The translations under genes and the position numbers were made by a program. Positions 35,077-43,925 of a stretch of 64,000 nucleotides of DNA are shown piece by piece. Every line of letters begins with the position of its first letter. Positions within the stretch are counted from its first letter, which is position 1. The stretch comes from PMP191F sp047602185 (GTDB taxonomy: Bacteria > Bacteroidota > Bacteroidia > Chitinophagales > Chitinophagaceae), in the NCBI GenBank assembly GCA_047602185.1, contig JASGHY010000001.1:744001-808000 (forward strand), in the 5' to 3' direction. The notes below the pieces were generated by a model that ran no database searches, was not told the DNA's origin, and saw only the letters and a list, made by a program, of their open reading frames with translations.

Positions 35077-35700
35077 ATGAAAAAATACAGTATTCTGGTC
35101 GCGCTGCTGATGGCAGGCGTAATGAGTTTTGCGCAAAGTTCAGTGAATGGAAAAGCCGGGTCTAAATGGGCGGTAAGGTTACGTGTCATCGGTGCTGTAC
35201 CACCTTCTTCGAGTTATAATCTTTCTGGTTCGGATGTTAAAATATCTTCTTCGGTAATGCCGGAGGTTGACTTCAGTTATTACTTCACCAAAAACCTATC
35301 AGCAGAGCTGATCCTGGGTACTACCCATCACACCGTAAAACTGGAGAATAGTAGTGGCTCTGCAACACTGGGCAAAGTATGGCTGTTGCCTCCAACCCTG
35401 AATCTACAATACCACCTGCCTGTCGGCAACTTTATACCCTATGTAGGGGCAGGGATCAATTACACAATTTTTTATGGTACTAAAGATGAAGCTGCTAGCT
35501 TATCGTATAAAAACAAAGCAGGCTTCAGTACTCAACTTGGGTTTGACTATAATCTCAGCGATAAATGGTTTATCAATGTAGATGCAAAGAAAGTATGGCT
35601 TAAAACTGATGTTACCGTTAAAGGAACAGAGCCAACTGTGCTGAGTGGTGTAAAAGTGAACCCCTACATCTTTGGCATTGGTATCGGCACCCGTTTTTAA
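35077..35700 (+). CDS. OmpW-like outer membrane beta-barrel protein
   Basis: 207 residues, signal peptide MKKYSILVALLMAGVMSFAQ. The mature part shows alternating beta strands with the OmpW pattern: WAVRLRVIGAVPPSSSYN, MPEVDFSYYFTKNLSAELILG, LGKVWLLPPTLNLQYHL, FIPYVGAGINYTIFYG, and the ending NPYIFGIGIGTRF with C-terminal Phe. OmpW proteins form small eight-strand barrels that let hydrophobic molecules pass. It is a single gene with its own terminator. Confidence 0.92.
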   Translation: MKKYSILVALLMAGVMSFAQSSVNGKAGSKWAVRLRVIGAVPPSSSYNLSGSDVKISSSVMPEVDFSYYFTKNLSAELILGTTHHTVKLENSSGSATLGKVWLLPPTLNLQYHLPVGNFIPYVGAGINYTIFYGTKDEAASLSYKNKAGFSTQLGFDYNLSDKWFINVDAKKVWLKTDVTVKGTEPTVLSGVKVNPYIFGIGIGTRF

Positions 35701-35776
35701 AGATCATAATACCTGTGAAAAACCAACTACTGATCTCCTTCACATTGTAGTGTTGTGCTTATTTCCTGTAGCGATT

Positions 35777-35815
35777 AAAAAGTCCTGGTACCGGTTTGGA
35801 TCAGGGCTTTTTTTT
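35777..35815 (+). terminator. Rho-independent terminator after the OmpW-like gene
   Basis: Stem AGTCCTG/CAGGGCT (one G-T pair) with a 14-base loop, flanked by A and T runs. Confidence 0.8.
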
Positions 35816-36396
35816 ACGTTGAATGCAAAACACTGAACGCCTGGCGAGAATACTTGTTGTAAGGATGAAGGGAATTAGAAATGAAGAATTAAGAATAAGG
35901 AATGAGAAAGTTGAACGCAATATTGAATTTTGAATATCGAAGGAAATACAAGGTACAATAAATACAGTTTTTAAGTTATAGACTATAAGTATTGCTAAAC
36001 GCGGAACGCTTAACACCCGCCTGACCAGAAACCGGTATCTGGTAACCGGTAACGATTTAACTTCAAATTGCCAACTTGTATTATCAAATCACAAAATCTA
36101 AAAATCCAAAAATCAGCAATATTGAATCCTGTAACTGATAACCGGTAACTGTTTTTTGCCATGTCGCTTTTTTGACTCATTGATCTGGGGTATTGTAACA
36201 GGAAAGACTAAACGGTTTAGCTATGTAGTATTGTTTTTTGATATGTGTGCTGTATTTCGGTTGTTGACAGTCGTTGTTGACAAAAAATAAATGATACTAA
36301 CGCTGCTGAGTATTGTTTTTTGGTGAATTGTTTTTAAATTAGAACTGTATTATTTATCTCCAATTCATCTATTGTTAACCATTAAACGTAACACAC
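35816..36396. other. Intergenic region, word repeats, no gene seen
   Basis: About 580 bases. The first half holds word-repeat DNA (GAATTTTGAATATCGAAGG, CCGGTATCTGGTAACCGGTAAC). The second half is AT-rich and should hold the promoter of the first GG peptide. The leader TGTTAACCATTAAA just before the start is repeated before the second peptide. Confidence 0.55.
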
Positions 36397-36642
36397 ATGC
36401 TTACTGCATTAAAAAGCCTTGGAACTCCTCTCAGCAGAAATGACATGAAACAATTATCTGGCGGATCTGCACCAGCAGCCAAACAATACAGGTGCACCAA
36501 AGGAGAACCTTACGGCTATGTAAATGTTTGTGTAGGTGGCGGCGCTAACCCCATTTATGCCTGCCCCGGATTTATTCTCTGCGATTATATTTCAACCTGC
36601 TCTCCCGGCGAAGAAACCTGCGGTGTAGGAGGTGAGGCTTAA
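36397..36642 (+). CDS. GG-leader peptide with six cysteines (RiPP or bacteriocin-like precursor), copy 1
   Basis: 81 residues. The first 23 residues (MLTALKSLGTPLSRNDMKQL then SGG) look like a Bacteroidota double-glycine leader, with the LSRNDMKQLSGG pattern before the cut. The 58-residue core has six Cys (RC, VC, AC, LC, TC, TC), many Gly and Pro, and little charge. The second gene, 123 bases downstream, has the same leader and the same six Cys positions. Each gene has its own terminator and the same TGTTAACCATTAAA leader DNA. Likely exported by a peptidase-containing ABC transporter, but none is in the window, nor is a modification enzyme. Function could be antimicrobial or signalling; this is inference. 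Confidence 0.75.
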   Translation: MLTALKSLGTPLSRNDMKQLSGGSAPAAKQYRCTKGEPYGYVNVCVGGGANPIYACPGFILCDYISTCSPGEETCGVGGEA

Positions 36643-36671
36643 ATTCCCGCTTCCAGCGCACATATTATTTG

Positions 36672-36699
36672 AAAAGGCCGCCGGTTGGCGGCCTCTTTT
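36672..36699 (+). terminator. Terminator after GG peptide 1
   Basis: Stem GGCCGCC-GGTT-GGCGGCC followed by TCTTTT. Confidence 0.85.
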
Positions 36700-36765
36700 C
36701 ATAACCCATATAGTGCATTGCTTCATCACGACTTCGTTTTTTGTTAACCATTAAATATCACATGT

Positions 36766-37011
36766 ATGCTTAGAGCATTAAAAAGCCTGGGAACCCCTCT
36801 CAGCAGAAATGACATGAAACAATTATCCGGTGGCTTGCTGCCAGCAGCCCAAATGTACTGGTGTGCCAAAGGTGCCCCTTACACTTATTCATTGATATGT
36901 GTAGGTGGCGGTGTGAATCCTGTTGAATCCTGTGGCGGATTTATACTGTGTGATTATGCCGGAATTTGTTCTCCCTCTGAGGAGACCTGTGGTTCAGTAG
37001 GCGAGGTGTAA
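36766..37011 (+). CDS. GG-leader peptide with six cysteines, copy 2
   Basis: 81 residues, the paralogue of the gene at 36397. Leader residues are almost identical (MLRALKSLGTPLSRNDMKQL then SGG). In the core, the six Cys are all kept with the same spacing (WC, IC, SC, LC, IC, TC), as are VGGG, GFILCDY and EETCG, while residues between them differ widely. This is the pattern expected when the fold or the crosslinks are selected and the surface varies. It has its own terminator just downstream. No processing enzyme or exporter lies nearby. Precursor status is an inference from the leader and the cysteines. Confidence 0.75.
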   Translation: MLRALKSLGTPLSRNDMKQLSGGLLPAAQMYWCAKGAPYTYSLICVGGGVNPVESCGGFILCDYAGICSPSEETCGSVGEV

Positions 37012-37036
37012 ACTTTGCCGCGGATATAATTTATAC

Positions 37037-37065
37037 AAAGGGGCTGCCATCTGGCGGCCCCTTTC
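37037..37065 (+). terminator. Terminator after GG peptide 2
   Basis: Stem GGGGCTGCC-ATCT-GGCGGCCCC followed by TTTCCTTT. Confidence 0.85.
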
Positions 37066-37139
37066 CTTTAGCACACTTATCGGCATATTATAACATATAG
37101 CATTCATTATATGACAGATAGAGTAGCCGGGTAGAAATA

Positions 37140-37188
37140 TTTGCGTAACTCAAAAGTTACATATACATTCGTGTAACTTTAAAGTTAC
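37140..37188 (+). promoter_or_regulatory. Promoter with twin palindromic operators for the SRPBCC/ArsR pair
   Basis: A -33 TTTG (37140-37143), 20 bases, and a -7 TACATTCG (37164-37171, seven of eight to TAnnTTTG with n free). Operator one GTAACT-CAAA-AGTTAC (37145-37160) fills the spacer. Operator two GTAACT-TTAA-AGTTAC (37173-37188) lies just after the -7 box, five bases before the start codon. Confidence 0.7.
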
Positions 37189-37193
37189 TTATT

Positions 37194-37646
37194 ATGAAAA
37201 GAGTAATTAAACACCAGTTTTTCTATTCCCATCCTCCTGAGATGGTTTGGGAATACCTGACCAATCCTGATCTGATGGCGTTGTGGCTGATGAAAAATGA
37301 CTTTCAGCCGGTGCTGGGAGCTGAGTTTCAATTCCGGATAGGACCTATACCCAGTCTTAATTTCGACGGTATCTTTTATTGTAAGGTATTAGAGATCGTG
37401 CCCTTTAAAAAGCTCTCTTATTCATGGAACAGCGGACCCGGTGATGGTAAGATCACACTTAATTCTGTTGTTGTATGGACCTTGCAACCCACCGACAAAG
37501 GCACGGAGCTTTTGCTGGAACACAGTGGCTTTGAAAAAGAAGAGAACCTGGATTTCTATAATGGCCTGATGCATGGCTGGGAAGAGAAGTTCCCGAAGAT
37601 CGATCAACTTTTAAACGCAGTACCACATGGCAGTACCAACGCTTGA
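37194..37646 (+). CDS. SRPBCC/AHSA1-type protein
   Basis: 150 residues of the Aha1-C/START-like type (RVIKHQFFYSHPPEMVWEYLTNPDLMALWLM at the N-terminus, then FDGIFYCKVLEIVPFKKLSYSWNSG, VVWTLQPTDKGTELLLEHSGF and a C-terminal helix with GWEEKFPKIDQLL). Such proteins bind hydrophobic ligands or act as stress-linked helpers; the ligand here is unknown. The gene overlaps the following ArsR gene by 20 bases and the pair starts right after a promoter with two palindromes. SRPBCC/ArsR pairs of this sort are common in Bacteroidota. Confidence 0.9.
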   Translation: MKRVIKHQFFYSHPPEMVWEYLTNPDLMALWLMKNDFQPVLGAEFQFRIGPIPSLNFDGIFYCKVLEIVPFKKLSYSWNSGPGDGKITLNSVVVWTLQPTDKGTELLLEHSGFEKEENLDFYNGLMHGWEEKFPKIDQLLNAVPHGSTNA

Positions 37647-37950
37647 TGCATTCCAGGTGATAGGAGACCCCAGCAGGAGAAAGATGCTGCTATTACTTTC
37701 CGAAGATAGTCTTACCATTAACAGCCTGGCCGATCATTTCGATATGAGCCGCCCTGCTGTTTCAAAACACATCAGGATCTTACACAGTGCGGGTTTCATC
37801 TCTATCCATGATATTGGCAGAGAACGGTACTGTACGCTGAAGAAAGATGGCTTTGATGAACTGCAGGCCTGGATCTCTCATTTCGATAAATTCTGGACAT
37901 CGAAACTGGAAAAACTCGAAGCTTTATTGAATAACAAATTGCAGAACTAA
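37627..37950 (+). CDS. ArsR-type winged-helix regulator
   Basis: 107 residues. Typical ArsR layout: FQVIGDPSRRKMLLLLSEDSLTINSLADHF, recognition helix MSRPAVSKHIRILHSAGFISI, then the wing GRERYCTLKKDGFDELQAW, and a final helix with FWTSKLEKLEALL. There are no paired Cys for metal binding, so it belongs to the non-metal type. It overlaps the SRPBCC gene by 20 bases. The palindromes at 37145-37188 are its probable operators, so it would repress its own pair. Confidence 0.93.
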   Translation: MAVPTLDAFQVIGDPSRRKMLLLLSEDSLTINSLADHFDMSRPAVSKHIRILHSAGFISIHDIGRERYCTLKKDGFDELQAWISHFDKFWTSKLEKLEALLNNKLQN

Positions 37951-37991
37951 GGACCAATGTGCAAATGGGAATATTATAAAACTATTGAACT

Positions 37992-38723
37992 ATGACTATT
38001 GGTATTATAGGTTCGGGGGAAATGGGAAGTTGCCTGGCTTCAAAACTTGTTAAACTGCAACACACAGTTGCTATTGCCAACTCCCGCAGCCCGGCATCGT
38101 TGCAACAACTGGCTGAAGAGACAGGTGCAGTACCGGTTACAGTAGAAGATGCTGTGAGGGAAAAAGATGTAGTGATCGTTTCTATCCCTGAAAAGAATAT
38201 ACCCGCTCTACCTGCAAACCTGTTTCGTGATCTTCCGCAGGATGTCGTGGTGATTGATACCGGGAATTATTATCCCACGCTTCGTGATGGAGTTATCCCG
38301 TTTCTTGAGCAGCATGGAGTAGATAGCCTGTGGGTACAGCAGCAATTGGGTATTCCTGTAATAAAAGTGTTTAATTCTATTCTTGCCACCAGCTTACGTG
38401 ATCTGGGAAAACCCCGGGGTGAAAAAGATCGTGTAGCTATCGCTGTTTCAGGTGACAGTATAAAAGCAAAAGAAATTGTTTTTAAGCTGGTAGATGAATT
38501 GGGTTTTGACCCTTTTGATATGGGACCTGTTGCCGGGTCGTGGAAACAGCAGCCGGGTTCCCCTGTTTATTGCAGGGATATAAACTTTGCTGAGATGAGA
38601 AAAAGAGTAGATGCGATAGATCCGGATTGGTCTGTAATGCATGAAGTACTCATTGCAAAACGTAAAGCAGATGAAGCACTGATGGCTGCAGATTATCCAA
38701 CCTACCTGGAGGGATTGCACTAG
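37992..38723 (+). CDS. NAD(P)-binding oxidoreductase (F420 reductase-like)
   Basis: 243 residues. The N-terminal Rossmann site is IGIIGSGEMGSCLASKL, followed by VAIANSRSPASLQQL, DVVIVSIPEKNI and VVVIDTGNYYP. This is the layout of the NADPH-dependent F420 reductase-like and ProC-like family. Substrate unknown. It probably acts in the cytosol. It lies 41 bases after the ArsR gene and could be in the same transcript. It converges with the alcohol dehydrogenase gene, with a hairpin between them. Confidence 0.85.
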   Translation: MTIGIIGSGEMGSCLASKLVKLQHTVAIANSRSPASLQQLAEETGAVPVTVEDAVREKDVVIVSIPEKNIPALPANLFRDLPQDVVVIDTGNYYPTLRDGVIPFLEQHGVDSLWVQQQLGIPVIKVFNSILATSLRDLGKPRGEKDRVAIAVSGDSIKAKEIVFKLVDELGFDPFDMGPVAGSWKQQPGSPVYCRDINFAEMRKRVDAIDPDWSVMHEVLIAKRKADEALMAADYPTYLEGLH

Positions 38724-38728
38724 AACAA

Positions 38729-38756
38729 CCAACCCCCTCCAATAGGAGAGGGTTGG
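38729..38756. terminator. Hairpin between convergent genes
   Basis: CCAACCC-C-CTCC, loop AATA, GGAG-A-GGGTTGG with one mismatch. A relative of the hairpin at 8313-8330. It could end transcripts from both sides, though the T run is poor. Confidence 0.55.
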
Positions 38757-38785
38757 GGGGAGATACTAATTATAAGCAATGAATA

Positions 38786-39832
38786 TTATAATGTTGCGAG
38801 GTCGATGACAAAACGATAGCGTACATCACCTTTTTCCATGCGGTCGTAGGCTTTCTGGATATCTTTAATATCGATCAGCTCAATATCGGAAACAATGTTA
38901 TTTGCTTCGCAGAAATCCAGCATCTCCTGTGTTTCAGAAATGCCTCCGATCATAGAACCTGCAAGGCTTTTACGTCCGCCGATCACCGCAAAGGCCGGGA
39001 TCTGTGCTGGGTCCGAAGGCACACCTACGCAGATATGTGTACCATTTGTTTTCAGCAACGACATATAAGCTGCAATATCATGTGTAGCGCTTACCGTGTC
39101 GAGGATAAAATCAAAAGTATTGCGGGCTGCATCAAACTGCGCTTTGTCAGATGTTAACAGGAAATTATGCGCTCCCAGTTTTTTTGCATCTTCTGCTTTT
39201 TTAGGAGAGGTGCTTAATACTGTTACTTCTGCGCCAAACGCAACACCGAATTTTACAGCCATGTGCCCGAGTCCACCTAAGCCCAGAACTGCCAGCTTAT
39301 GACCTTTGCCAACTTTCCAGTGTTTTAACGGAGAGTAAGTTGTGATACCTGCGCATAATAATGGCGCTACTGCGGGCAGGGATAATTTTTCAGAAATACG
39401 CAATACAAAGTCTTCATTCACCACAATGGTTTTGGAATAGCCACCATAGGTAGGCATGCCATCAGTGTAGTGATTGGTTCCATTGTAGGTCTGAATATTA
39501 CCATTGTCGCAATACTGTTCCAATCCGTGTTTACAGTTGTCGCATTTTCTGCAGGAGTCAACCATACAACCGGTTCCGGCGAGTTCGCCTACTTTGAATT
39601 TGGTTACATGATCGCCTACTTTTACAATACGGCCTACGATCTCATGACCGGGTACCATCGGGAAGATACCGGGAAACCAATCGTTCCTTACCTGGTGCAG
39701 GTCAGAGTGACAAACACCGCAAAACAATATATCAAACTGAACATCATGCGGCCCTACTTCGCGACGTTCAAAGCCCCATTCACCCAGTTCAGCACCTGCG
39801 CTTGGCGCAGCATAACCTTTTGTTTTAATCAT
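38786..39832 (-). CDS. Zinc-dependent alcohol dehydrogenase (YahK/CAD-like)
   Basis: 348 residues of the medium-chain dehydrogenase family. Catalytic zinc ligands are in FCGVCHSDLHQV and VPGHEIVG; the structural zinc site is the cluster CMVDSCRKCDNCKHGLEQYC. The cofactor site is LGLGGLGHMAVKF and the sequence around LSTSPKK fits NADPH use as in YahK and cinnamyl alcohol dehydrogenases. It likely reduces aldehydes in the cytosol. An AraC gene lies 55 bases upstream on the same strand, so it may be its target. Confidence 0.95.
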   Translation of the reverse strand: MIKTKGYAAPSAGAELGEWGFERREVGPHDVQFDILFCGVCHSDLHQVRNDWFPGIFPMVPGHEIVGRIVKVGDHVTKFKVGELAGTGCMVDSCRKCDNCKHGLEQYCDNGNIQTYNGTNHYTDGMPTYGGYSKTIVVNEDFVLRISEKLSLPAVAPLLCAGITTYSPLKHWKVGKGHKLAVLGLGGLGHMAVKFGVAFGAEVTVLSTSPKKAEDAKKLGAHNFLLTSDKAQFDAARNTFDFILDTVSATHDIAAYMSLLKTNGTHICVGVPSDPAQIPAFAVIGGRKSLAGSMIGGISETQEMLDFCEANNIVSDIELIDIKDIQKAYDRMEKGDVRYRFVIDLATL

Positions 39833-39887
39833 AAATAGTAATCGAGTTAAGATTTTTTAAATAGCATTATAATAGGTGCAACGTTTT

Positions 39888-40760
39888 TTATGACGGATCA
39901 ACCTGTCTCAAAGAGCTTGGTGTAATACCGAACTGCGCTTTGAAAATGCGGGAGAAATGCGAAGGGTTTTCAAAGCCCATCATGTAACAGATATCCAGGA
40001 TCGGCAGCGTTGTGTTCTCAAGTGTTTCCTTCGCTTTATGTAAACGTTTAATACGGATCCATTCAGAAGGAGCCATGTTGTACATTGTGCTGAAATCTCT
40101 TTTAAAGCCTGCCAGGCTGCGCCCTGAGAGATAAGCCAGCTGCTCAATACTTACAGGGTTGGCGAAATTAGCTTCCACCACTTCTGCAAGGTCTGTCTTT
40201 ACCGGCTTTTTCATCTGCAGCAATTGCTGTAAAAGGTTTTTGTCGGTTGCTGAGATATTGTACAACAGTTCCAGCATCTTTATTTTCAATAACCCGGCAT
40301 CTACATTATTGGGCTCATTGAAATAAGGAACCACAGACTGAAAAAATGTCTGCATTCTTTCTCCAACCGTTTTTACTTCTGCTCTTACTGTTTCTTTACT
40401 GGTGATATTTTTGATATCAGCCATGCGTATAAAGTCCTGCAGAAATTCATCTTTAAAGAAAAAGAGAATGCTGTCGTAGGTATGGTTGGTGTCTGGGTCG
40501 CCTACCTTATCAAACTGGATCAGGGATGCTTTGCCCAACAATAGCATCTGGTTCTTCCTGATGGTGTACGACACTTTTCCATGTGTTACGGTATTCTGTC
40601 CCTGGATAACATACAGTAGCATGTGTTCTTCCAGGAACATAGTTCCCTGGCTTCGTTGTGTAAGGGTACAGCTTTCCACTGCCGAAAATCCATTTACTTT
40701 TAATGCCCGGTGATAGAAGGGCGCTTCTGTCAATTCAGATGGAACACAGACGGATTTCAT
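39888..40760 (-). CDS. AraC family transcriptional regulator
   Basis: 290 residues from the ATG at 40760 (MKSVCVPSELTEAPFYHRAL). An open frame continues upstream to 40901 but the extra residues look like non-coding sequence, so this start is preferred. The N-terminal part is a cupin-like sensor (MFLEEHMLLYVIQGQNTVTHG, YTIRKNQMLLLGKASLIQFDK). The C-terminal 100 residues hold two helix-turn-helix motifs (SIEQLAYLSGRSLAGFKRDFS and ILDICYMMGFENPSHFSRIFKAQFG). It probably controls the dehydrogenase gene that follows on the same strand. Confidence 0.9.
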   Translation of the reverse strand: MKSVCVPSELTEAPFYHRALKVNGFSAVESCTLTQRSQGTMFLEEHMLLYVIQGQNTVTHGKVSYTIRKNQMLLLGKASLIQFDKVGDPDTNHTYDSILFFFKDEFLQDFIRMADIKNITSKETVRAEVKTVGERMQTFFQSVVPYFNEPNNVDAGLLKIKMLELLYNISATDKNLLQQLLQMKKPVKTDLAEVVEANFANPVSIEQLAYLSGRSLAGFKRDFSTMYNMAPSEWIRIKRLHKAKETLENTTLPILDICYMMGFENPSHFSRIFKAQFGITPSSLRQVDPS

Positions 40761-41034
40761 CACATTATTTTTAGTGTAATTTCCTGTTGAAACAGGTTGC
40801 TTCGCCAGCGTTCCCGGTACTGACCGGAAAGGAAGACCCTGGTTAAAATATTGCGGCAAGCTGAATGCTTTTCCGGCGTTGCAGGGCGAAGGTACATACA
40901 AAATAGGGCACCTGCCTGTTCTGTTTAGCTCAGATATGTGTACTTTATAGCTAAAAAGGGGTGTTGACCTGTCTCAAGAAGAAGGATGGATCTGGTTCCG
41001 GCAGGTAAGGACACCCACCGGGGACACAGTGAAA

Positions 41035-42399
41035 TTATTGTAATCTTTTAGAAGTTGTTTTGCTTATTGCCAACCTGGAAGCTAGTGAAACGATAATTGC
41101 CAGTAAAGCGATGGCTGCTACGATCCATTTGCCCTGTGCAGCTACCTGGTCTACGATGGTAGACAAAGGGTTGTTTTGCTGAAATGACCGTTGATGCATC
41201 CATGCAATAGCTGCGATGGCCGCAAATACAGCGCCTGCAATACGCACATACCTGTAAACAGGTTGTTTGCTTAAGATAATGAGCCAGGGCACAGTGATGC
41301 CAATAACAAATAACTGCATCATTTCAATACCGATATTAAAACCAAGGATACTGATCAGGAGAGGGCCGGTATCCAGTCGCAGGTGGGTGAGGGTAGAGGC
41401 AAAGGCCAGTCCGTGAATGAGGCCAAATCCGCCGGCTATAAAGATCTCTTTGCCGGGAAACAAAGGGCGCAATGCATGCACTGCAGATACAAGAATAGAA
41501 AATGCAATTAACACCTCTATTGGTTGCTGCGGCAATTGTACCCATCCCAGTGCACCCAATAGCAAAGTGAGTGAATGGCCGATGGTGAATGCCGTTGCCA
41601 CTTTCAGTAATCGTATAATACTGTACCTGGTACCGCCTGGTCCATTCCAGCGGCCATTTCTTACTAATAATGGTGCAGGTAGTAACAGTAAGAGTAAAAA
41701 CATCAGGTGATCGGTACCTTCTGCTATATGCCGTATGCCAATAGTGACCATACCTTTAAAACCGGTGTACCAGTTACCTTTCTCAAGGCTTACATGTAAT
41801 GGAGGTACTATATTGTTCTGCAGATCCCAGGAAATGGCATGTGCCTCCGCCTGCTCTTCTATATTGCCATTTTCCCAATCTGTACGGATGGATACCAATG
41901 CAGCGTGATTGATAACCTGGTGCATGATGACATCGTAATCCAGGTAAAAATTGCGTGTGTCATCACCTGCCTGCGGTGTTAACACCACTGTTGCATTTAC
42001 TTCCCAATAAGGAATATTGCTATCCTGGTAAGTGCCCTTGTCCATTTTCAGATCGCTGATGGTTACTGTCCACGGGCGATCTTTTGTAGCATAAGCATGA
42101 ATATGTGCCAGTAAATATTCCCTAAGCTGAGGTCCCAGTTGTATTATCAATTGCTCCGGATCTTTGGCAATACCCGGTTTAAAGGCCAGTTCCAGCTCCG
42201 GTATGGGAAGCTGTACTTCCATAGTTACTTTTTTAGGACTCAGGTCCAGGAATATAAGTGTGTTGGGACTTGGGTGTGCAAAGATGCTGAGCGGTAATAC
42301 CGCAACAAGTATCAATACAAAGAACAGCCGCCCGCCAATGCGGAAGCGGCTGTTGCTGATGAAGAACATATTTTTCATATCCTTTGCTTCTGCTATCAT
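41035..42399 (-). CDS. HupE/UreJ-like membrane protein
   Basis: 454 residues. The N-terminus holds one hydrophobic segment (LFFVLILVAVLPLSIFAHPSP), then about 200 residues outside the membrane (beta-rich), then at least seven helices. The C-terminal part has the HupE_UreJ motifs: RHIAEGTDHLMFLLLLLL, FTIGHSLTLLLGALGW, GLIHGLAFASTLTHL and NIGIEMMQLFVIG, with conserved His and Asp. Related proteins are thought to move nickel or cobalt, but this long form has no proven substrate. The start overlaps the stop of the DUF3500 gene by four bases (ATGA), so translation is coupled. Confidence 0.85.
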   Translation of the reverse strand: MIAEAKDMKNMFFISNSRFRIGGRLFFVLILVAVLPLSIFAHPSPNTLIFLDLSPKKVTMEVQLPIPELELAFKPGIAKDPEQLIIQLGPQLREYLLAHIHAYATKDRPWTVTISDLKMDKGTYQDSNIPYWEVNATVVLTPQAGDDTRNFYLDYDVIMHQVINHAALVSIRTDWENGNIEEQAEAHAISWDLQNNIVPPLHVSLEKGNWYTGFKGMVTIGIRHIAEGTDHLMFLLLLLLPAPLLVRNGRWNGPGGTRYSIIRLLKVATAFTIGHSLTLLLGALGWVQLPQQPIEVLIAFSILVSAVHALRPLFPGKEIFIAGGFGLIHGLAFASTLTHLRLDTGPLLISILGFNIGIEMMQLFVIGITVPWLIILSKQPVYRYVRIAGAVFAAIAAIAWMHQRSFQQNNPLSTIVDQVAAQGKWIVAAIALLAIIVSLASRLAISKTTSKRLQ

Positions 42400-43802
42400 A
42401 AACCAATATAGTCTCTTGAATGATCGCGCATTACTGTGTGATAATGGATCTGGTTAGAGATCACAACACCATTCTGGCATACGAATTCGATCCATACGCT
42501 GGGGCCATCAATCCTCACATAATCGGTATTGGCTGTAAAAAATGAGCTGGCGCTGCCGGAAGTACCGCTGGTATTGCTGGAGTAGCAAACGTAGGTGCTG
42601 GCCAGTTCATTCTGGTAAGTAGTGAGGTAGGTAGCTGCTGTTGTGGGATCCACATCATTTACCCATGCCGCAATAGCAGTCAATACTTTTGCCTGTGCCG
42701 AATTGCTGAGACTGCTTACCTTAATACCTTGTTTAGTACTGGGGAAAGTATTGGTAGTAGAACCGGGTACCATCAGGCAATCGGAGAATGTGGTGGAGAT
42801 TTTGGCACTTGAAAGTTCTGTTGATGTAAAGGTTGACAACATATCGCGCATGGCAGCCAGTTCGCTGGCCATAGGACTTGTGTAGGTTGTTCCGTTCACC
42901 GTAAAGGAACCATTGGGTTCAACAGCCTCATGCAGTGGTGTAATGCTGGTAACAGTACTGTTATCATACGTAATGTTCTGTGCATAGTGGTGGCCGCCGA
43001 ACTGTAACATCCATTTACCGGTTGTACTGGGTGTTCCTAAAAACGCGATCACGTAGTTGCCTGAGCTGTAGCCTGATGCTGACTGGCCCAGGTAATCGTC
43101 TGCTGCTCTTATTGTCTGGAACTCTTCATATCCTTCATTACTGGCTGTACCGGAAGCTGCCTGGATCAATGCTAATGCTGCAGCCTGTTGTGCAGAGCTG
43201 AGCGAGCTGAACAGTAACCCGTTGCGGCAGGAGAGTGCGCAGGGAAGATTGGACCAGCGTTTGGCATTGGTGAGATTAAGTGTCAGTACCACCTGTGATT
43301 GCTGGGTACTGCTGAGCGTTGCCAGGAATGCGTCTGCCAGGCAAACGATCTTTGCCACGCCCGACAAAGAAGTACAGGAGGCTGTTGCCGCTGAACCTAC
43401 GATCAGTGACAGTGAACAGCTTTGGCCATCAAAACTGATGGCGAATGATGCTGTACCGGAAGCAGTGGGTGTGCCGCTGATGGTATAAGTAAGATTGCCA
43501 GCCCCGCTGGCCAGTGTACCTGCCTGCAGCGTAGCTGTTAAGCCGGTAACGCCTGTGGAAGAAATAGCTGTTCCTGCTGCATAAGCGATGCCGGTGCCGC
43601 CGGTATAGGGAACAGTAGCTGTACCGCTATAGGCAACATTGATAGTTGCTGTGGCTGAAAAAGTAGCGCCGGAACAATTCAATGCTGAAATAGAACCGGA
43701 ACCGGAAGAAGAACCTGAGTTCTCTTTTTTACAGGCAACTGCGATGGCCACGATCATCAGGAAAACGGTGGCAGAAAGTAAAATGGCTTTTTGCACTTTC
43801 AT
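42396..43802 (-). CDS. DUF3500 lipoprotein with N-terminal putative Ig-like domain
   Basis: 468 residues from the ATG at 43802, which puts the lipoprotein signal first (MKVQKAILLSATVFLMIV then AIAVAC, Cys24); the upstream frame to 43880 lacks a signal. A Ser/Gly linker and a putative Ig-like beta domain of about 90 residues (ATINVAYSGTATVPY, LTYTISGTPTASGT) come next. The C-terminal 290 residues match DUF3500: WMLQFGGHHYAQNITYD, and DYVRIDGPSVWIEFVCQNG before HYHTVMRDHSRDYIG. It is exported. Function unknown. It is translationally coupled to the HupE-like gene, which suggests a shared task in the envelope. Confidence 0.85.
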   Translation of the reverse strand: MKVQKAILLSATVFLMIVAIAVACKKENSGSSSGSGSISALNCSGATFSATATINVAYSGTATVPYTGGTGIAYAAGTAISSTGVTGLTATLQAGTLASGAGNLTYTISGTPTASGTASFAISFDGQSCSLSLIVGSAATASCTSLSGVAKIVCLADAFLATLSSTQQSQVVLTLNLTNAKRWSNLPCALSCRNGLLFSSLSSAQQAAALALIQAASGTASNEGYEEFQTIRAADDYLGQSASGYSSGNYVIAFLGTPSTTGKWMLQFGGHHYAQNITYDNSTVTSITPLHEAVEPNGSFTVNGTTYTSPMASELAAMRDMLSTFTSTELSSAKISTTFSDCLMVPGSTTNTFPSTKQGIKVSSLSNSAQAKVLTAIAAWVNDVDPTTAATYLTTYQNELASTYVCYSSNTSGTSGSASSFFTANTDYVRIDGPSVWIEFVCQNGVVISNQIHYHTVMRDHSRDYIGL

Positions 43803-43925
43803 AAAAATTGTTTGAGGTGAGTTCACGAAAGCTTTCTCCAGGGTTCGTTCAGCTAAGAACGAACAAATTTTCAAATGCATGATGTGGCTGTAAACAGTTT
43901 GAGGGGAATGCCGGGATTGTTGCGG

